Source: Sulfurovum sp. | GTDB lineage: Bacteria; Campylobacterota; Campylobacteria; Campylobacterales; Sulfurovaceae | Direction: 5' to 3' | DNA length: 5,247 bases | NCBI GenBank assembly: GCA_003978395.1 | Contig: QNZV01000043.1 | Location: 1-5,247, forward strand | In this document: one piece after another, positions 1 through 5,247 of the stretch | Layout: every line of letters starts with the position of its first letter | How positions within the stretch are numbered: position 1 is the stretch's first letter | Made by a program: the position numbers and the translations under genes | Notes under the pieces: generated by a model | What the model saw: only the letters and a program-made list of their open reading frames with translations | Databases searched by the model: none | What the model was told of the DNA's origin: nothing

Positions 1-471
1 TATGTAAATCCAGCAATGGAAAATGTAGCACTATGGCATGAGAGAGATATTTCACACTCTTCCACAGAGCGTTTTTGGTTACCAGATGCGTTTATTACAA
101 CAAACTTTATGATGCACAGAATAAATAATGTCATTGCAAACTTAACAGTAATGCCAGAGAATATGATGAGAAATTTAAACCTAACTGGTGGATTGGTATT
201 TTCTCAAAGAGTATTGCTTGAACTTCCACTTGCAGGAGTAAGTCGAGAAGATGCCTATAGAATTGTTCAAAGAAATGCGATGAAAGTTTGGGAAGAGATT
301 CAACAAGGTAAGTCCACTACTAATGATAAAGGAGAGTCACTTTATCTTCAATATCTATTGGCTGATGATGAGCTTAGAAGCTCTTTAAGTGAAGAGCAAA
401 TTAGAGAGTGTTTTAACTTTGACTACTATACAAAAAATGTAGATAAAATATTCGCTAGAGTCTTTAAATAA
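1..471 (+). CDS. purB: Adenylosuccinate lyase, C-terminal part (5' end outside window)
   Basis: PurB is a cytoplasmic homotetrameric lyase that releases fumarate twice in purine synthesis, from SAICAR and from adenylosuccinate. The frame is open from base 1 and gives 156 residues before TAA at 469-471. The start codon lies upstream, so the ATG at 16 is internal. The recognisable part is WHERDISHSS at fragment residues 12-21, the conserved substrate-binding segment that follows the SSxMPxKxNP signature loop of the fumarase/aspartase superfamily. That loop must lie just upstream of the window. The rest is the helical C-terminal domain, with the family pattern GLVFSQRVLLEL near residues 64-75. 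PurB proteins are about 440 residues, so roughly one third is visible. No frameshift or missing residue is seen. nrdA follows after 88 bases. Recognition is by family knowledge; other lyases of the superfamily are unlikely given this exact motif. Confidence 0.95.
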   Translation, partial: YVNPAMENVALWHERDISHSSTERFWLPDAFITTNFMMHRINNVIANLTVMPENMMRNLNLTGGLVFSQRVLLELPLAGVSREDAYRIVQRNAMKVWEEIQQGKSTTNDKGESLYLQYLLADDELRSSLSEEQIRECFNFDYYTKNVDKIFARVFK

Positions 472-484
472 TTTTAATCTCGTA

Positions 485-504
485 GGGTTGGCTGAAGCCA
501 ATCC
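485..504. repeat. Strong hairpin between purB and nrdA (REP-like palindrome or purB terminator)
   Basis: GGGTTGGC (485-492) pairs with GCCAATCC (497-504) around a TGAA tetraloop: eight pairs, one of them G-T. Past an A/A mismatch two further pairs (GT 482-483 with AC 506-507) can form. No T-run follows, so it is a poor rho-independent terminator by itself. The sequence CGTAGGGTTGG...CCAAC(AT) resembles the widespread CGTAGG-TTGGG...CCCAACAT class of intergenic palindromes found in many bacteria (from memory). It may therefore be a copy of a dispersed REP-type element that also serves to stabilise or end the purB transcript. Confidence 0.6.
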
Positions 505-559
505 AACATAAATCCAAATCAAATAAAAATCAAATATAATTATAATAAGGAGATAGCGT

Positions 560-3500
560 ATGATAAGAATCGTAAAACGGAGTGGAAGAGTTGAAACACT
601 AGACATTACAAAAATCCAAAAATATACATGTGAAGCAGTAGAGGGTTTACAACGTGTCAGTCAAAGTGAACTGGAGGTTGACGCTAATTTACAGTTTCAA
701 GATATGATGAGTTCGGCTGATATTCAGCAGACACTTATTCAAACAGCTGTTGACAAGATTGACATTGACAGACCCGATTGGACATTTGTTGCTTCACGAC
801 TTTTTCTTTATGACCTTTATCATAAAGTAGGACGTAATGTTGGTGGAATCAAAGGAAAAGCCTATTTCCATCTAAAAAAATATTTTGAATATGGAGAGAG
901 TGAAGGGCGTATACTTCTTGGTTTAAAAGAGAAATATGATTTAGATGACTTAAATAACTATATCCAGCCTGATAGAGATTTACAGTTTACGTACTTGGGT
1001 ATTCGTACACTCTCTGATAGATATTTATTAAAAGATTCAAAAGGACAAGCAATAGAGCTACCACAACATCTTTTTATGGGTGTTGCAATGTTCTTGGCTC
1101 AAAATGAGTTTGATTGTCAAACATGGGCGAAAAAGTTTTACGATATTTTATCAAAATTTGAAGTAATGGCTGCCACACCTACTTTGAGTAATGCACGAAC
1201 CCCACGTCACCAGCTTAGCAGTTGTTTTATCAAAGGAACTAAAGTAAGAACAATTCAAGGTTATAAAGATATTGATAAAATTGATATAGGAGATAGTGTA
1301 CTTACTCATAAAAATAGATTTAAGAAAGTGTATGAACTATTTGTTCGAGATTATGCTAGAAATTTAATAGGATTAAGTATAAATGGTCTACTATCAGATT
1401 TAGAAGCTACAGAAGAGCATCCTATTTTATCTTTGAAAAAAGAGGATATAAAATGTATTAGAAAATTAAGTCATTGTATTTTAAATCAATCTAAAAATAA
1501 AAGATGTTTCTCTCTTAAAGGAGAGTATAAAAATGATTGTGAACTTTTAGATAAAAAATTCTCTTCAAAATGGCATAAAATAGAAGATTTACAAAAGGGC
1601 GATTTTGTATCACTATCATATCCTAAATATATAGGAAAAGATACCATCTATATTAGTGATTATGTTACAACAAAAAATATAGTTGTTCATAAAAATAAAA
1701 TTATGTTCAAGCGTTCATCTTCATCTTTTTATAGTTCGGAAAGAAGCTTTTTTAACAATCAAATTTTATCTGTTAAAAATAAAATTAAATTAGATAGTGA
1801 CTTTATGTTATTGTTAGGTTACTTCTTAGCAGAGGGATATATATCAAAAGATGTAAATCAGATTACATTTACATTTGGTTCAAAAGAGATAAATTATATA
1901 GAACAGACAAAACTATTAATAGAAAAGATATTTGATATTGAACCTAATATTAAAGAGAATAGAGACAATAGCACAAATATTATGGTACATAGTAAAATTA
2001 TTGCTCTATTCTTTTTTGAGTTAGTTGGCACAGGATTTGATAAAAAAATATTGAATAATGATATACTTTTTTCTAATCCAAAAGTACAAAAAAACCTATT
2101 GATTGGAGTTATTAGAGGAGATGGTTGTGCATTAGAAGAGGGCTATCAACTCACTATGTCAAATGAAAAACTTATAAAACAACTCTTTGAAATAGCTCTT
2201 CGTTGTGGATTATCTCCTTATATGAAAAGAGATGCAAAAAAACATAAATATGCAACAATCAAAGCTTCTCATTTAAAAATATCTTCAAGAGAAGATAAAG
2301 AGTTTGTATTAAGTGTAGATAAAAATATTCAAAATATTAAATTTAATCAAACTGCAAAATCTACTCTAAGATACTTTTGGTTTGATAATGAATATTTTAT
2401 GAAAATAATAGATAAAAAAGAGAGTTATATAAACGAAAAAGTTTATAATATTGAAGTAGAAGATGACCACTCTTATAGTGTAGCAGGAGTTAATGTACAT
2501 AACTGCTACATTGGCTCAACTCCTGACAACATAGAGGGTATTTTTGATGCCTACAAAGAGATGGCATTATTAAGTAAATTTGGTGGTGGAATCGGTTGGG
2601 ACTGGTCTCAAGTTCGTGGAATGGGTTCTTATATTGACGGACATAAACACGCAGCAGGTGGAATTGTTCCTTTCTTGAAAATTGCGAATGATGTTGCTAT
2701 TGCTGTTGACCAACTTGGCACACGCAAGGGGGCCATCGCCGTCTATGTTGAACCATGGCACATTGACATTAGAGACTTTCTTGATTTAAAGAAGAACTCT
2801 GGAGAAGAGCGAAGAAGAGCTCATGATTTGTTTCCATCGTTATGGTTAAATGACCTCTTTATGCAACGTGTAGAAGAGAATGGTCTTTGGACACTATTTG
2901 ACCCCTATGAAGTGCGTGAGTTGACAAACCTTTATGGGAAAGAGTTTGAAGAGCGTTACTTGGATTTGGAGTCTGGTAATCAAGAGATTACACGTGAGAC
3001 AATTTCGGCTAAAGATTTATGGAAAGATATTCTACGAAGTTACTTTGAGACAGGAAATCCATTTTTAACCTTTAAAGATACAGCAAACAAATCTAATCCT
3101 AATAAGCATAGTGGAGTTATACGAAGTAGTAACCTCTGTACCGAGATATTCCAAAATACATCTCCAAACCACTATAAAATTCAATTGACTTTTAATGATG
3201 GAACAGTAGAAGTTTTAGAAGAAGATACAGTTGTCACTGTTGACAATGGCATGATAAAACCAGCCAAAAAAATTACAGCACTAGATAGTTTAAATGGTAA
3301 ACAGATTTGGATGGTTGACAAAGAGAAGAGTGATGGCGAAACAGCTGTTTGTAACCTCGCGTCAATCAATCTATCTAAAGTACATACCACGGAGGATTTA
3401 GCACGTGTTATTCCAACAGCTATTCGAATGCTTGACAACGTAATTGACTTGAACTTTTACCCTTTAGCTAAAGTAAAAAAGACAAATGAGAAGACAAGAG

Positions 3501-4228
3501 CCATTGGTTTAGGTGTGATGGGCGAGGCTCAAATGTTGGCAGAATCCAAAATAGAGTGGGGTTCAAATGAACACTTTATTAAAATTGATGAAGTGATGGA
3601 GTCAGTCTCTTATTATGCCATTAAATCTTCTAGTGATTTATCTATTGAAAAAGGTCAATATCCAAACTACCAAGGGTCAGATTGGTCAAAAGGAATTTTT
3701 CCTATTGACAATGCAAATAAAGAGGCTTGTAAATTGGTTGAACGTGGTGGACTTTTTGGTTACACACACGATTGGTTGGCACTTAAAGAGAAAGTCAAAA
3801 AAGATGGAATGCGTAATGGTTATCTAATGGCAGTTGCTCCTACTTCATCAATCTCTATCTTGACAGGAACAACACAAGCAATTGAACCTGTTTACAAACG
3901 TAAATGGTTTGAAGAGAATCTATCAGGACTTATTCCTGTTGTTGCTCCTAATCTCTCAGCAGATACGTGGGCATATTATACTCCTTCTTATGATTTAAAT
4001 CAGAATGTATTGATTAAAGCAGGTGCTATTCGTCAGAAATGGATAGACCAAGGTCAGTCATTGAATATATTTATTACACTAGATAAGGCGAGTGGAAAAT
4101 ATTTAAATGAGATTTATATGAATGCGTGGAAGTATGGATTAAAATCTACATATTATCTGCGAAGCCAATCGCCTGAAGCTTCTAATGATATAGAAGATAG
4201 AAGTCAAGAGTGTGTAGGATGTCAATAG
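560..4228 (+). CDS. nrdA: Ribonucleoside-diphosphate reductase class I, alpha (R1) subunit, interrupted by an intein
   Basis: NrdA reduces ribonucleoside diphosphates to deoxyribonucleotides with the radical-generating NrdB subunit, which is not in this window. The ATG is set by AAGGAG at 547-552, seven bases upstream. Residues 1-90 are an ATP-cone (starting MIRIVKRSGRVETLDI), the usual allosteric activity site. The catalytic barrel shows QLSS|CYIGS, the first redox cysteine (E. coli Cys225), split by the intein at residues 222-648. Then come GGGIGWDW, SNLCTEI with the thiyl-radical Cys860 (E. coli Cys439), Asn858 and Glu862, and AVCNLAS with the second redox Cys931 (E. coli Cys462). Next are PTSS at 1094-1097, the radical-transfer pair Tyr1198-Tyr1199, and the C-terminal shuttle cysteines 1218 and 1221 in ECVGCQ. 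Without the intein the protein is 795 residues, close to Campylobacter and Helicobacter NrdA. All catalytic residues are present. A lineage-type insert lies at about 871-919. Function depends on protein splicing. Confidence 0.97.
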   Translation: MIRIVKRSGRVETLDITKIQKYTCEAVEGLQRVSQSELEVDANLQFQDMMSSADIQQTLIQTAVDKIDIDRPDWTFVASRLFLYDLYHKVGRNVGGIKGKAYFHLKKYFEYGESEGRILLGLKEKYDLDDLNNYIQPDRDLQFTYLGIRTLSDRYLLKDSKGQAIELPQHLFMGVAMFLAQNEFDCQTWAKKFYDILSKFEVMAATPTLSNARTPRHQLSSCFIKGTKVRTIQGYKDIDKIDIGDSVLTHKNRFKKVYELFVRDYARNLIGLSINGLLSDLEATEEHPILSLKKEDIKCIRKLSHCILNQSKNKRCFSLKGEYKNDCELLDKKFSSKWHKIEDLQKGDFVSLSYPKYIGKDTIYISDYVTTKNIVVHKNKIMFKRSSSSFYSSERSFFNNQILSVKNKIKLDSDFMLLLGYFLAEGYISKDVNQITFTFGSKEINYIEQTKLLIEKIFDIEPNIKENRDNSTNIMVHSKIIALFFFELVGTGFDKKILNNDILFSNPKVQKNLLIGVIRGDGCALEEGYQLTMSNEKLIKQLFEIALRCGLSPYMKRDAKKHKYATIKASHLKISSREDKEFVLSVDKNIQNIKFNQTAKSTLRYFWFDNEYFMKIIDKKESYINEKVYNIEVEDDHSYSVAGVNVHNCYIGSTPDNIEGIFDAYKEMALLSKFGGGIGWDWSQVRGMGSYIDGHKHAAGGIVPFLKIANDVAIAVDQLGTRKGAIAVYVEPWHIDIRDFLDLKKNSGEERRRAHDLFPSLWLNDLFMQRVEENGLWTLFDPYEVRELTNLYGKEFEERYLDLESGNQEITRETISAKDLWKDILRSYFETGNPFLTFKDTANKSNPNKHSGVIRSSNLCTEIFQNTSPNHYKIQLTFNDGTVEVLEEDTVVTVDNGMIKPAKKITALDSLNGKQIWMVDKEKSDGETAVCNLASINLSKVHTTEDLARVIPTAIRMLDNVIDLNFYPLAKVKKTNEKTRAIGLGVMGEAQMLAESKIEWGSNEHFIKIDEVMESVSYYAIKSSSDLSIEKGQYPNYQGSDWSKGIFPIDNANKEACKLVERGGLFGYTHDWLALKEKVKKDGMRNGYLMAVAPTSSISILTGTTQAIEPVYKRKWFEENLSGLIPVVAPNLSADTWAYYTPSYDLNQNVLIKAGAIRQKWIDQGQSLNIFITLDKASGKYLNEIYMNAWKYGLKSTYYLRSQSPEASNDIEDRSQECVGCQ
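1223..2503 (+). mobile_element. Intein (427 aa) with LAGLIDADG homing endonuclease, inserted in NrdA
   Basis: This in-frame element encodes a self-splicing protein of Hint fold. The N-terminal block is CFIKGTKVRT, with Cys1 as splicing nucleophile, followed by IGDSVLTH. Block B is TEEH (intein residues 63-66), with the conserved Thr and His. Near the C-terminus, VYNIEVEDDHSYSV (407-420) is block F, and GVNVHN (422-427) is block G with the penultimate His and terminal Asn. The next residue is Cys+1 of NrdA. This is the full set for a class 1 intein, so splicing competence is expected. The exact joining of QLSS to CYIGSTPDN gives an unbroken NrdA motif, which fixes both boundaries. Four 60-base rows counted by hand give 20-27% G+C inside (rows 1681, 2281) against 37-38% in the surrounding gene (rows 2641, 3781), suggesting separate ancestry. 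NrdA/RIR1 proteins are well-known intein hosts. Whether this particular insertion point has been named before cannot be told from sequence alone. Confidence 0.96.
1796..2398 (+). other. LAGLIDADG (DOD-type) homing endonuclease domain inside the intein
   Basis: Two LAGLIDADG motifs occur about 96 residues apart. The first is LLLGYFLAEGY (1808-1840), whose acidic residue is Glu204 of the intein. The second is LLIGVIRGDG (2096-2125), with Asp300. Between them lies GTGFDKKILNNDI, matching the lysine-bearing block D, and after them is EIALRCGLSPYMKR, matching the block H pattern. Both metal-binding acids are kept and no stop or frameshift is present, so the enzyme is probably active. By family knowledge it would cleave intein-free nrdA alleles at the joined site and drive copying of the intein. 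Domain edges are approximate. The stretch between block B and this domain (intein residues about 75-190) is rich in Lys and Ser and was not assigned to a further domain. Confidence 0.88.
3170..3316 (+). other. Insertion between the radical cysteine and second redox cysteine of NrdA
   Basis: Cys860 and Cys931 are 71 residues apart, whereas the equivalent E. coli cysteines (439 and 462) are 23 apart, so about 48 residues are added here, roughly residues 871-919. The added part reads as short beta strands: KIQLTFNDGTVEVLEE, then TVVTVDNGMIKPAKKI and a LDSLNGKQI turn. I recall a comparable insert in Campylobacter and Helicobacter NrdA, so it is most likely a normal feature of this lineage. It lacks Cys1, a TxxH motif and a terminal His-Asn, so it cannot be a working intein. 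Its role is unknown. Confidence 0.6.
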
Positions 4229-4236
4229 TAATTGGC

Positions 4237-4242
4237 TATAAT
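4237..4242 (+). promoter_or_regulatory. Candidate -10 box for ppnP
   Basis: A perfect TATAAT lies 27 bases before the ppnP start codon, in the 41-base gap after nrdA. No matching -35 hexamer is seen, but Campylobacterota housekeeping promoters usually rely on the -10 element with A/T-rich upstream DNA. Transcription from here would start near 4249 and give a leader of about 21 bases containing the AAAAGGA ribosome site (4256-4262). Because no terminator separates the genes, read-through from nrdA is equally possible. Confidence 0.4.
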
Positions 4243-4269
4243 TATTTAAATTAAAAAAAGGATAAATAG

Positions 4270-4578
4270 ATGAGTTTTGAAAATGTAAGTGTAGAGATAG
4301 AAGGTAACAGTTATTTTGATGGTGCAGTAACCAGCAGAACAATAAACTTTGCAGATGGAAGCAGAAAAACATTAGGCTACATGCAAATTGGTGACTATGA
4401 ATTTGGAACAGCCCAAGCTGAACTTATGGAGATAACAGCAGGAGATTTAGAGTATAAGTTGGCTGATTCTAATGAATGGATAGCTGTTAAAAGTGGAGAA
4501 AGCTTTAATGTTCCTGCTAACTCTAAATTTAATGTCAAGGTAAAAACAATTACAGATTATTGTTGTAGTTATCTCTAA
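4270..4578 (+). CDS. ppnP: Pyrimidine/purine nucleoside phosphorylase PpnP (YaiE / DUF1255 family)
   Basis: PpnP is a small cytoplasmic cupin-fold enzyme that splits many nucleosides with phosphate into free base and ribose-1-phosphate; the E. coli enzyme accepts uridine, cytidine, adenosine, guanosine and others. The 102-residue product matches the family (about 94 residues in E. coli) along its length: NSYFDGAVTSRTI at the N-terminus, GYMQIGDYEFGTAQAELMEI in the middle, then the ITAGDLEYKL strand, and GESFNVPANSKFNVKV forming the second cupin half. It ends in DYCCSYL, comparable to the E. coli SYLCRYL end. The start is supported by AAAAGGA at 4256-4262, seven bases upstream. It lies 41 bases after nrdA and shares the nucleotide-metabolism theme of purB and nrdA, suggesting salvage linked to deoxynucleotide supply, although that link is inference. 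No anomalies are seen. Confidence 0.93.
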   Translation: MSFENVSVEIEGNSYFDGAVTSRTINFADGSRKTLGYMQIGDYEFGTAQAELMEITAGDLEYKLADSNEWIAVKSGESFNVPANSKFNVKVKTITDYCCSYL

Positions 4579-4622
4579 TTTTTAGTTGCTCATATGTGGA
4601 TTAGAATGAGATAAACGGCTAT

Positions 4623-4661
4623 AGGGCGACCTCTGTGTCTGCCCTTTAAAAGTAGTTTTTT
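4623..4661 (+). terminator. Imperfect palindrome plus T-run after ppnP (possible terminator, REP-like)
   Basis: AGGGCGAC (4623-4630) pairs with GTC (4637-4639) and GCCCT (4641-4645), leaving T4640 bulged and a six-base loop CTCTGT: eight pairs in all. TTT at 4645-4647 follows at once, but the longer T6 run begins only at 4656, so it is not a textbook rho-independent terminator. Its place 45 bases after the ppnP stop fits transcript ending. The wording TAGGGCGACC...GTCTGCCC also resembles a class of dispersed intergenic palindromes known from many bacterial genomes (from memory). Confidence 0.45.
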
Positions 4662-4867
4662 AACATCTGACTCCAATAAAATTTATCTACTTGTCGTAAG
4701 CATAATGTCTCTTCCTCTACTGCCTTGAAATTACTATTCCTTGGGAAATTGCATTCGTTTGTTGTTGAGGATGCTGAATAGTTACAATTTTTTTAGCTAA
4801 TATACTATTGGTGGGAGGTTTTCTAGGGGTTGGTGTAAAAACTAATACTTTACTTACAACTTTATCA

Positions 4868-4873
4868 TATACT
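4868..4873 (+). promoter_or_regulatory. Candidate -10 box for the lipoprotein gene
   Basis: TATACT lies 32 bases before the ATG and would give a leader of about 26 bases holding the AGGAG site at 4894-4898. No -35 hexamer is evident. A second TATACT at 4801-4806, preceded by a T7 tract, is an alternative with a leader of about 93 bases. The palindrome upstream suggests that this gene has its own promoter, but which box is used cannot be decided by reading. Confidence 0.28.
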
Positions 4874-4905
4874 TCACTCATAAAACAGTATATAGGAGCA
4901 AAACA

Positions 4906-5247
4906 ATGAAAAAATTAATAACAATAGGTTCAATCATCGTAGCCTCTTTACTTTTAGTAGGGTGTGGAAGTGATTCAACTTCTCCAGTAGATTCTTCAAA
5001 AGGTACACAAAATAATAGAGATAGCACTACCTCATCTAAAACAACAATGACCAAAGCATATTTTGGAGACAAGGAGAACAATCTAATTGTCGTAGTAGAT
5101 GTAGAAAACATGAAAGTGATTGAAAACATTGCCACAGGACATGAGAAGAGTTATGCAGCTGAAATCATAAAAACACGAGCCAATCATGAGTCTGAAAATC
5201 CTAAAATGTATGTAGATAACCGTGGAAGTAACATAATAGATGTGATT
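4906..5247 (+). CDS. Secreted lipoprotein with YVTN-like beta-propeller repeats (3' end outside window)
   Basis: The first 114 residues are visible. A type II signal peptide (MKKLITIGSIIVASLLLVGC) has a positively charged start, a hydrophobic core and the lipobox LVGC, so lipid attachment at Cys20 is expected. Residue +2 is Gly, not Asp, so retention in the inner membrane is not signalled. Residues 21-50 are a Ser/Thr/Asp-rich linker. From about residue 51, AYFGDKENNLIVVVDVENM followed by KVIENIATG resembles one blade of a YVTN / cytochrome-d1-like propeller, and KMYVDNRGSNIIDVI (100-114) begins a second blade in the usual pattern. The start is supported by AGGAG at 4894-4898, seven bases upstream. 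Full proteins of this kind usually run several hundred residues. Specific function is unknown; binding or envelope roles are typical of the fold. No haem-binding CxxCH is seen in the visible part. Confidence 0.85.
   Translation, partial: MKKLITIGSIIVASLLLVGCGSDSTSPVDSSKGTQNNRDSTTSSKTTMTKAYFGDKENNLIVVVDVENMKVIENIATGHEKSYAAEIIKTRANHESENPKMYVDNRGSNIIDVI

Larger units (their letters stand above)
4579..4905. other. Intergenic region between ppnP and the lipoprotein gene
   Basis: This 327-base gap has no convincing + strand gene. It contains a palindrome at 4623-4645 with a T-run at 4656-4661, a T7 tract at 4788-4794, two TATACT boxes (4801-4806 and 4868-4873), and the lipoprotein ribosome site AGGAG at 4894-4898. 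On the minus strand a 54-codon frame runs from ATG at 4881 to TAG at 4717-4719. It has no ribosome site, and another open frame continues to 4646, which could be a decayed gene. No tRNA, insertion-sequence ends or CRISPR-type repeats were seen. Confidence 0.55.

Noticed and set aside
535..546. Two adjacent TATAAT boxes (535-540 and 541-546) as the nrdA promoter
   Set aside because: Transcription would start at or inside the ribosome binding site, leaving a leader of about 13 bases or fewer. The run is more simply explained as A/T-rich leader DNA, though a start here is not excluded.
1223..2503. Split intein or group I/II intron instead of a continuous intein
   Set aside because: The reading frame is unbroken through the insert and both junctions, and carries protein-splicing motifs at both ends, so the element is removed at protein level.
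3137..3352. A second intein in NrdA at the enlarged segment between Cys860 and Cys931
   Set aside because: The insert is only about 48 residues and lacks a Cys/Ser start, a TxxH block and a terminal His-Asn; a similar insert is remembered from other Campylobacterota NrdA proteins.
3181..3438. Minus-strand 85-codon frame within nrdA, and similar short frames at 385-606, 2570-2761, 3615-3827 and 4139-4372
   Set aside because: These are mostly shadows of well-supported genes in other frames, with no supporting motifs or plausible function.
4589..4610. CTCAT...ATGAG inverted repeat just after ppnP as its terminator
   Set aside because: Only five pairs with a 12-base loop and no T-run; the palindrome at 4623 is stronger.
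4782..4806. TTACAA and TATACT as a -35/-10 promoter pair
   Set aside because: The spacer is only 13 bases, too short for a sigma-70 promoter; TATACT may still act as a stand-alone -10 box.
4878..5135. Minus-strand 85-codon reading frame opposite the lipoprotein gene
   Set aside because: It lies antisense to a gene with a clear ribosome site, signal peptide and lipobox, and its translation shows no recognisable motif.

Overview
The window looks like chromosomal DNA from a low-GC member of the Campylobacterota (the Sulfurimonas, Sulfurovum, Arcobacter and Campylobacter side of bacteria). This is inferred from purB directly upstream of nrdA, which I recall from Campylobacter genomes, from the sequence character of the NrdA protein (a short linker insert between its catalytic cysteines and an ECVGCQ C-terminus), and from the A/T-rich codon usage. 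No genus can be fixed. All confident genes are on the + strand.

Layout. Positions 1-471 are the 3' end of purB (adenylosuccinate lyase). An 88-base gap follows with a strong hairpin at 485-504. Positions 560-4228 encode the large subunit of class I ribonucleotide reductase (NrdA) as one uninterrupted 1222-residue reading frame. A 427-residue intein (1223-2503) sits inside it. Removing the intein leaves a 795-residue NrdA of ordinary length. After 41 bases with a perfect TATAAT box comes ppnP (4270-4578), a small cupin-fold nucleoside phosphorylase. A 327-base gap (4579-4905) holds an imperfect palindrome and possibly a decayed minus-strand reading frame. The window ends inside a lipoprotein gene (4906 to beyond 5247) whose mature part begins like a YVTN-type beta-propeller.

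How the genes work together. PurB acts in AMP synthesis, NrdA reduces ribonucleoside diphosphates to deoxyribonucleotides, and PpnP phosphorolyses nucleosides to base and sugar phosphate. The first three genes therefore form a nucleotide-metabolism cluster. The lipoprotein is probably a separate unit with a cell-envelope role.

The main point of interest is the intein. It has all the splicing motifs (Cys1, TxxH, C-terminal His-Asn, Cys+1) and both acidic LAGLIDADG motifs of a homing endonuclease, so it looks intact and potentially mobile. It is placed so that the residue needed for splicing (Cys+1) is also the first redox-active cysteine of the reductase (Cys225 in E. coli numbering). A second, smaller insertion (about 48 residues) between the two later catalytic cysteines has a faint resemblance to a Hint-fold segment, but is probably a normal part of NrdA in this lineage.
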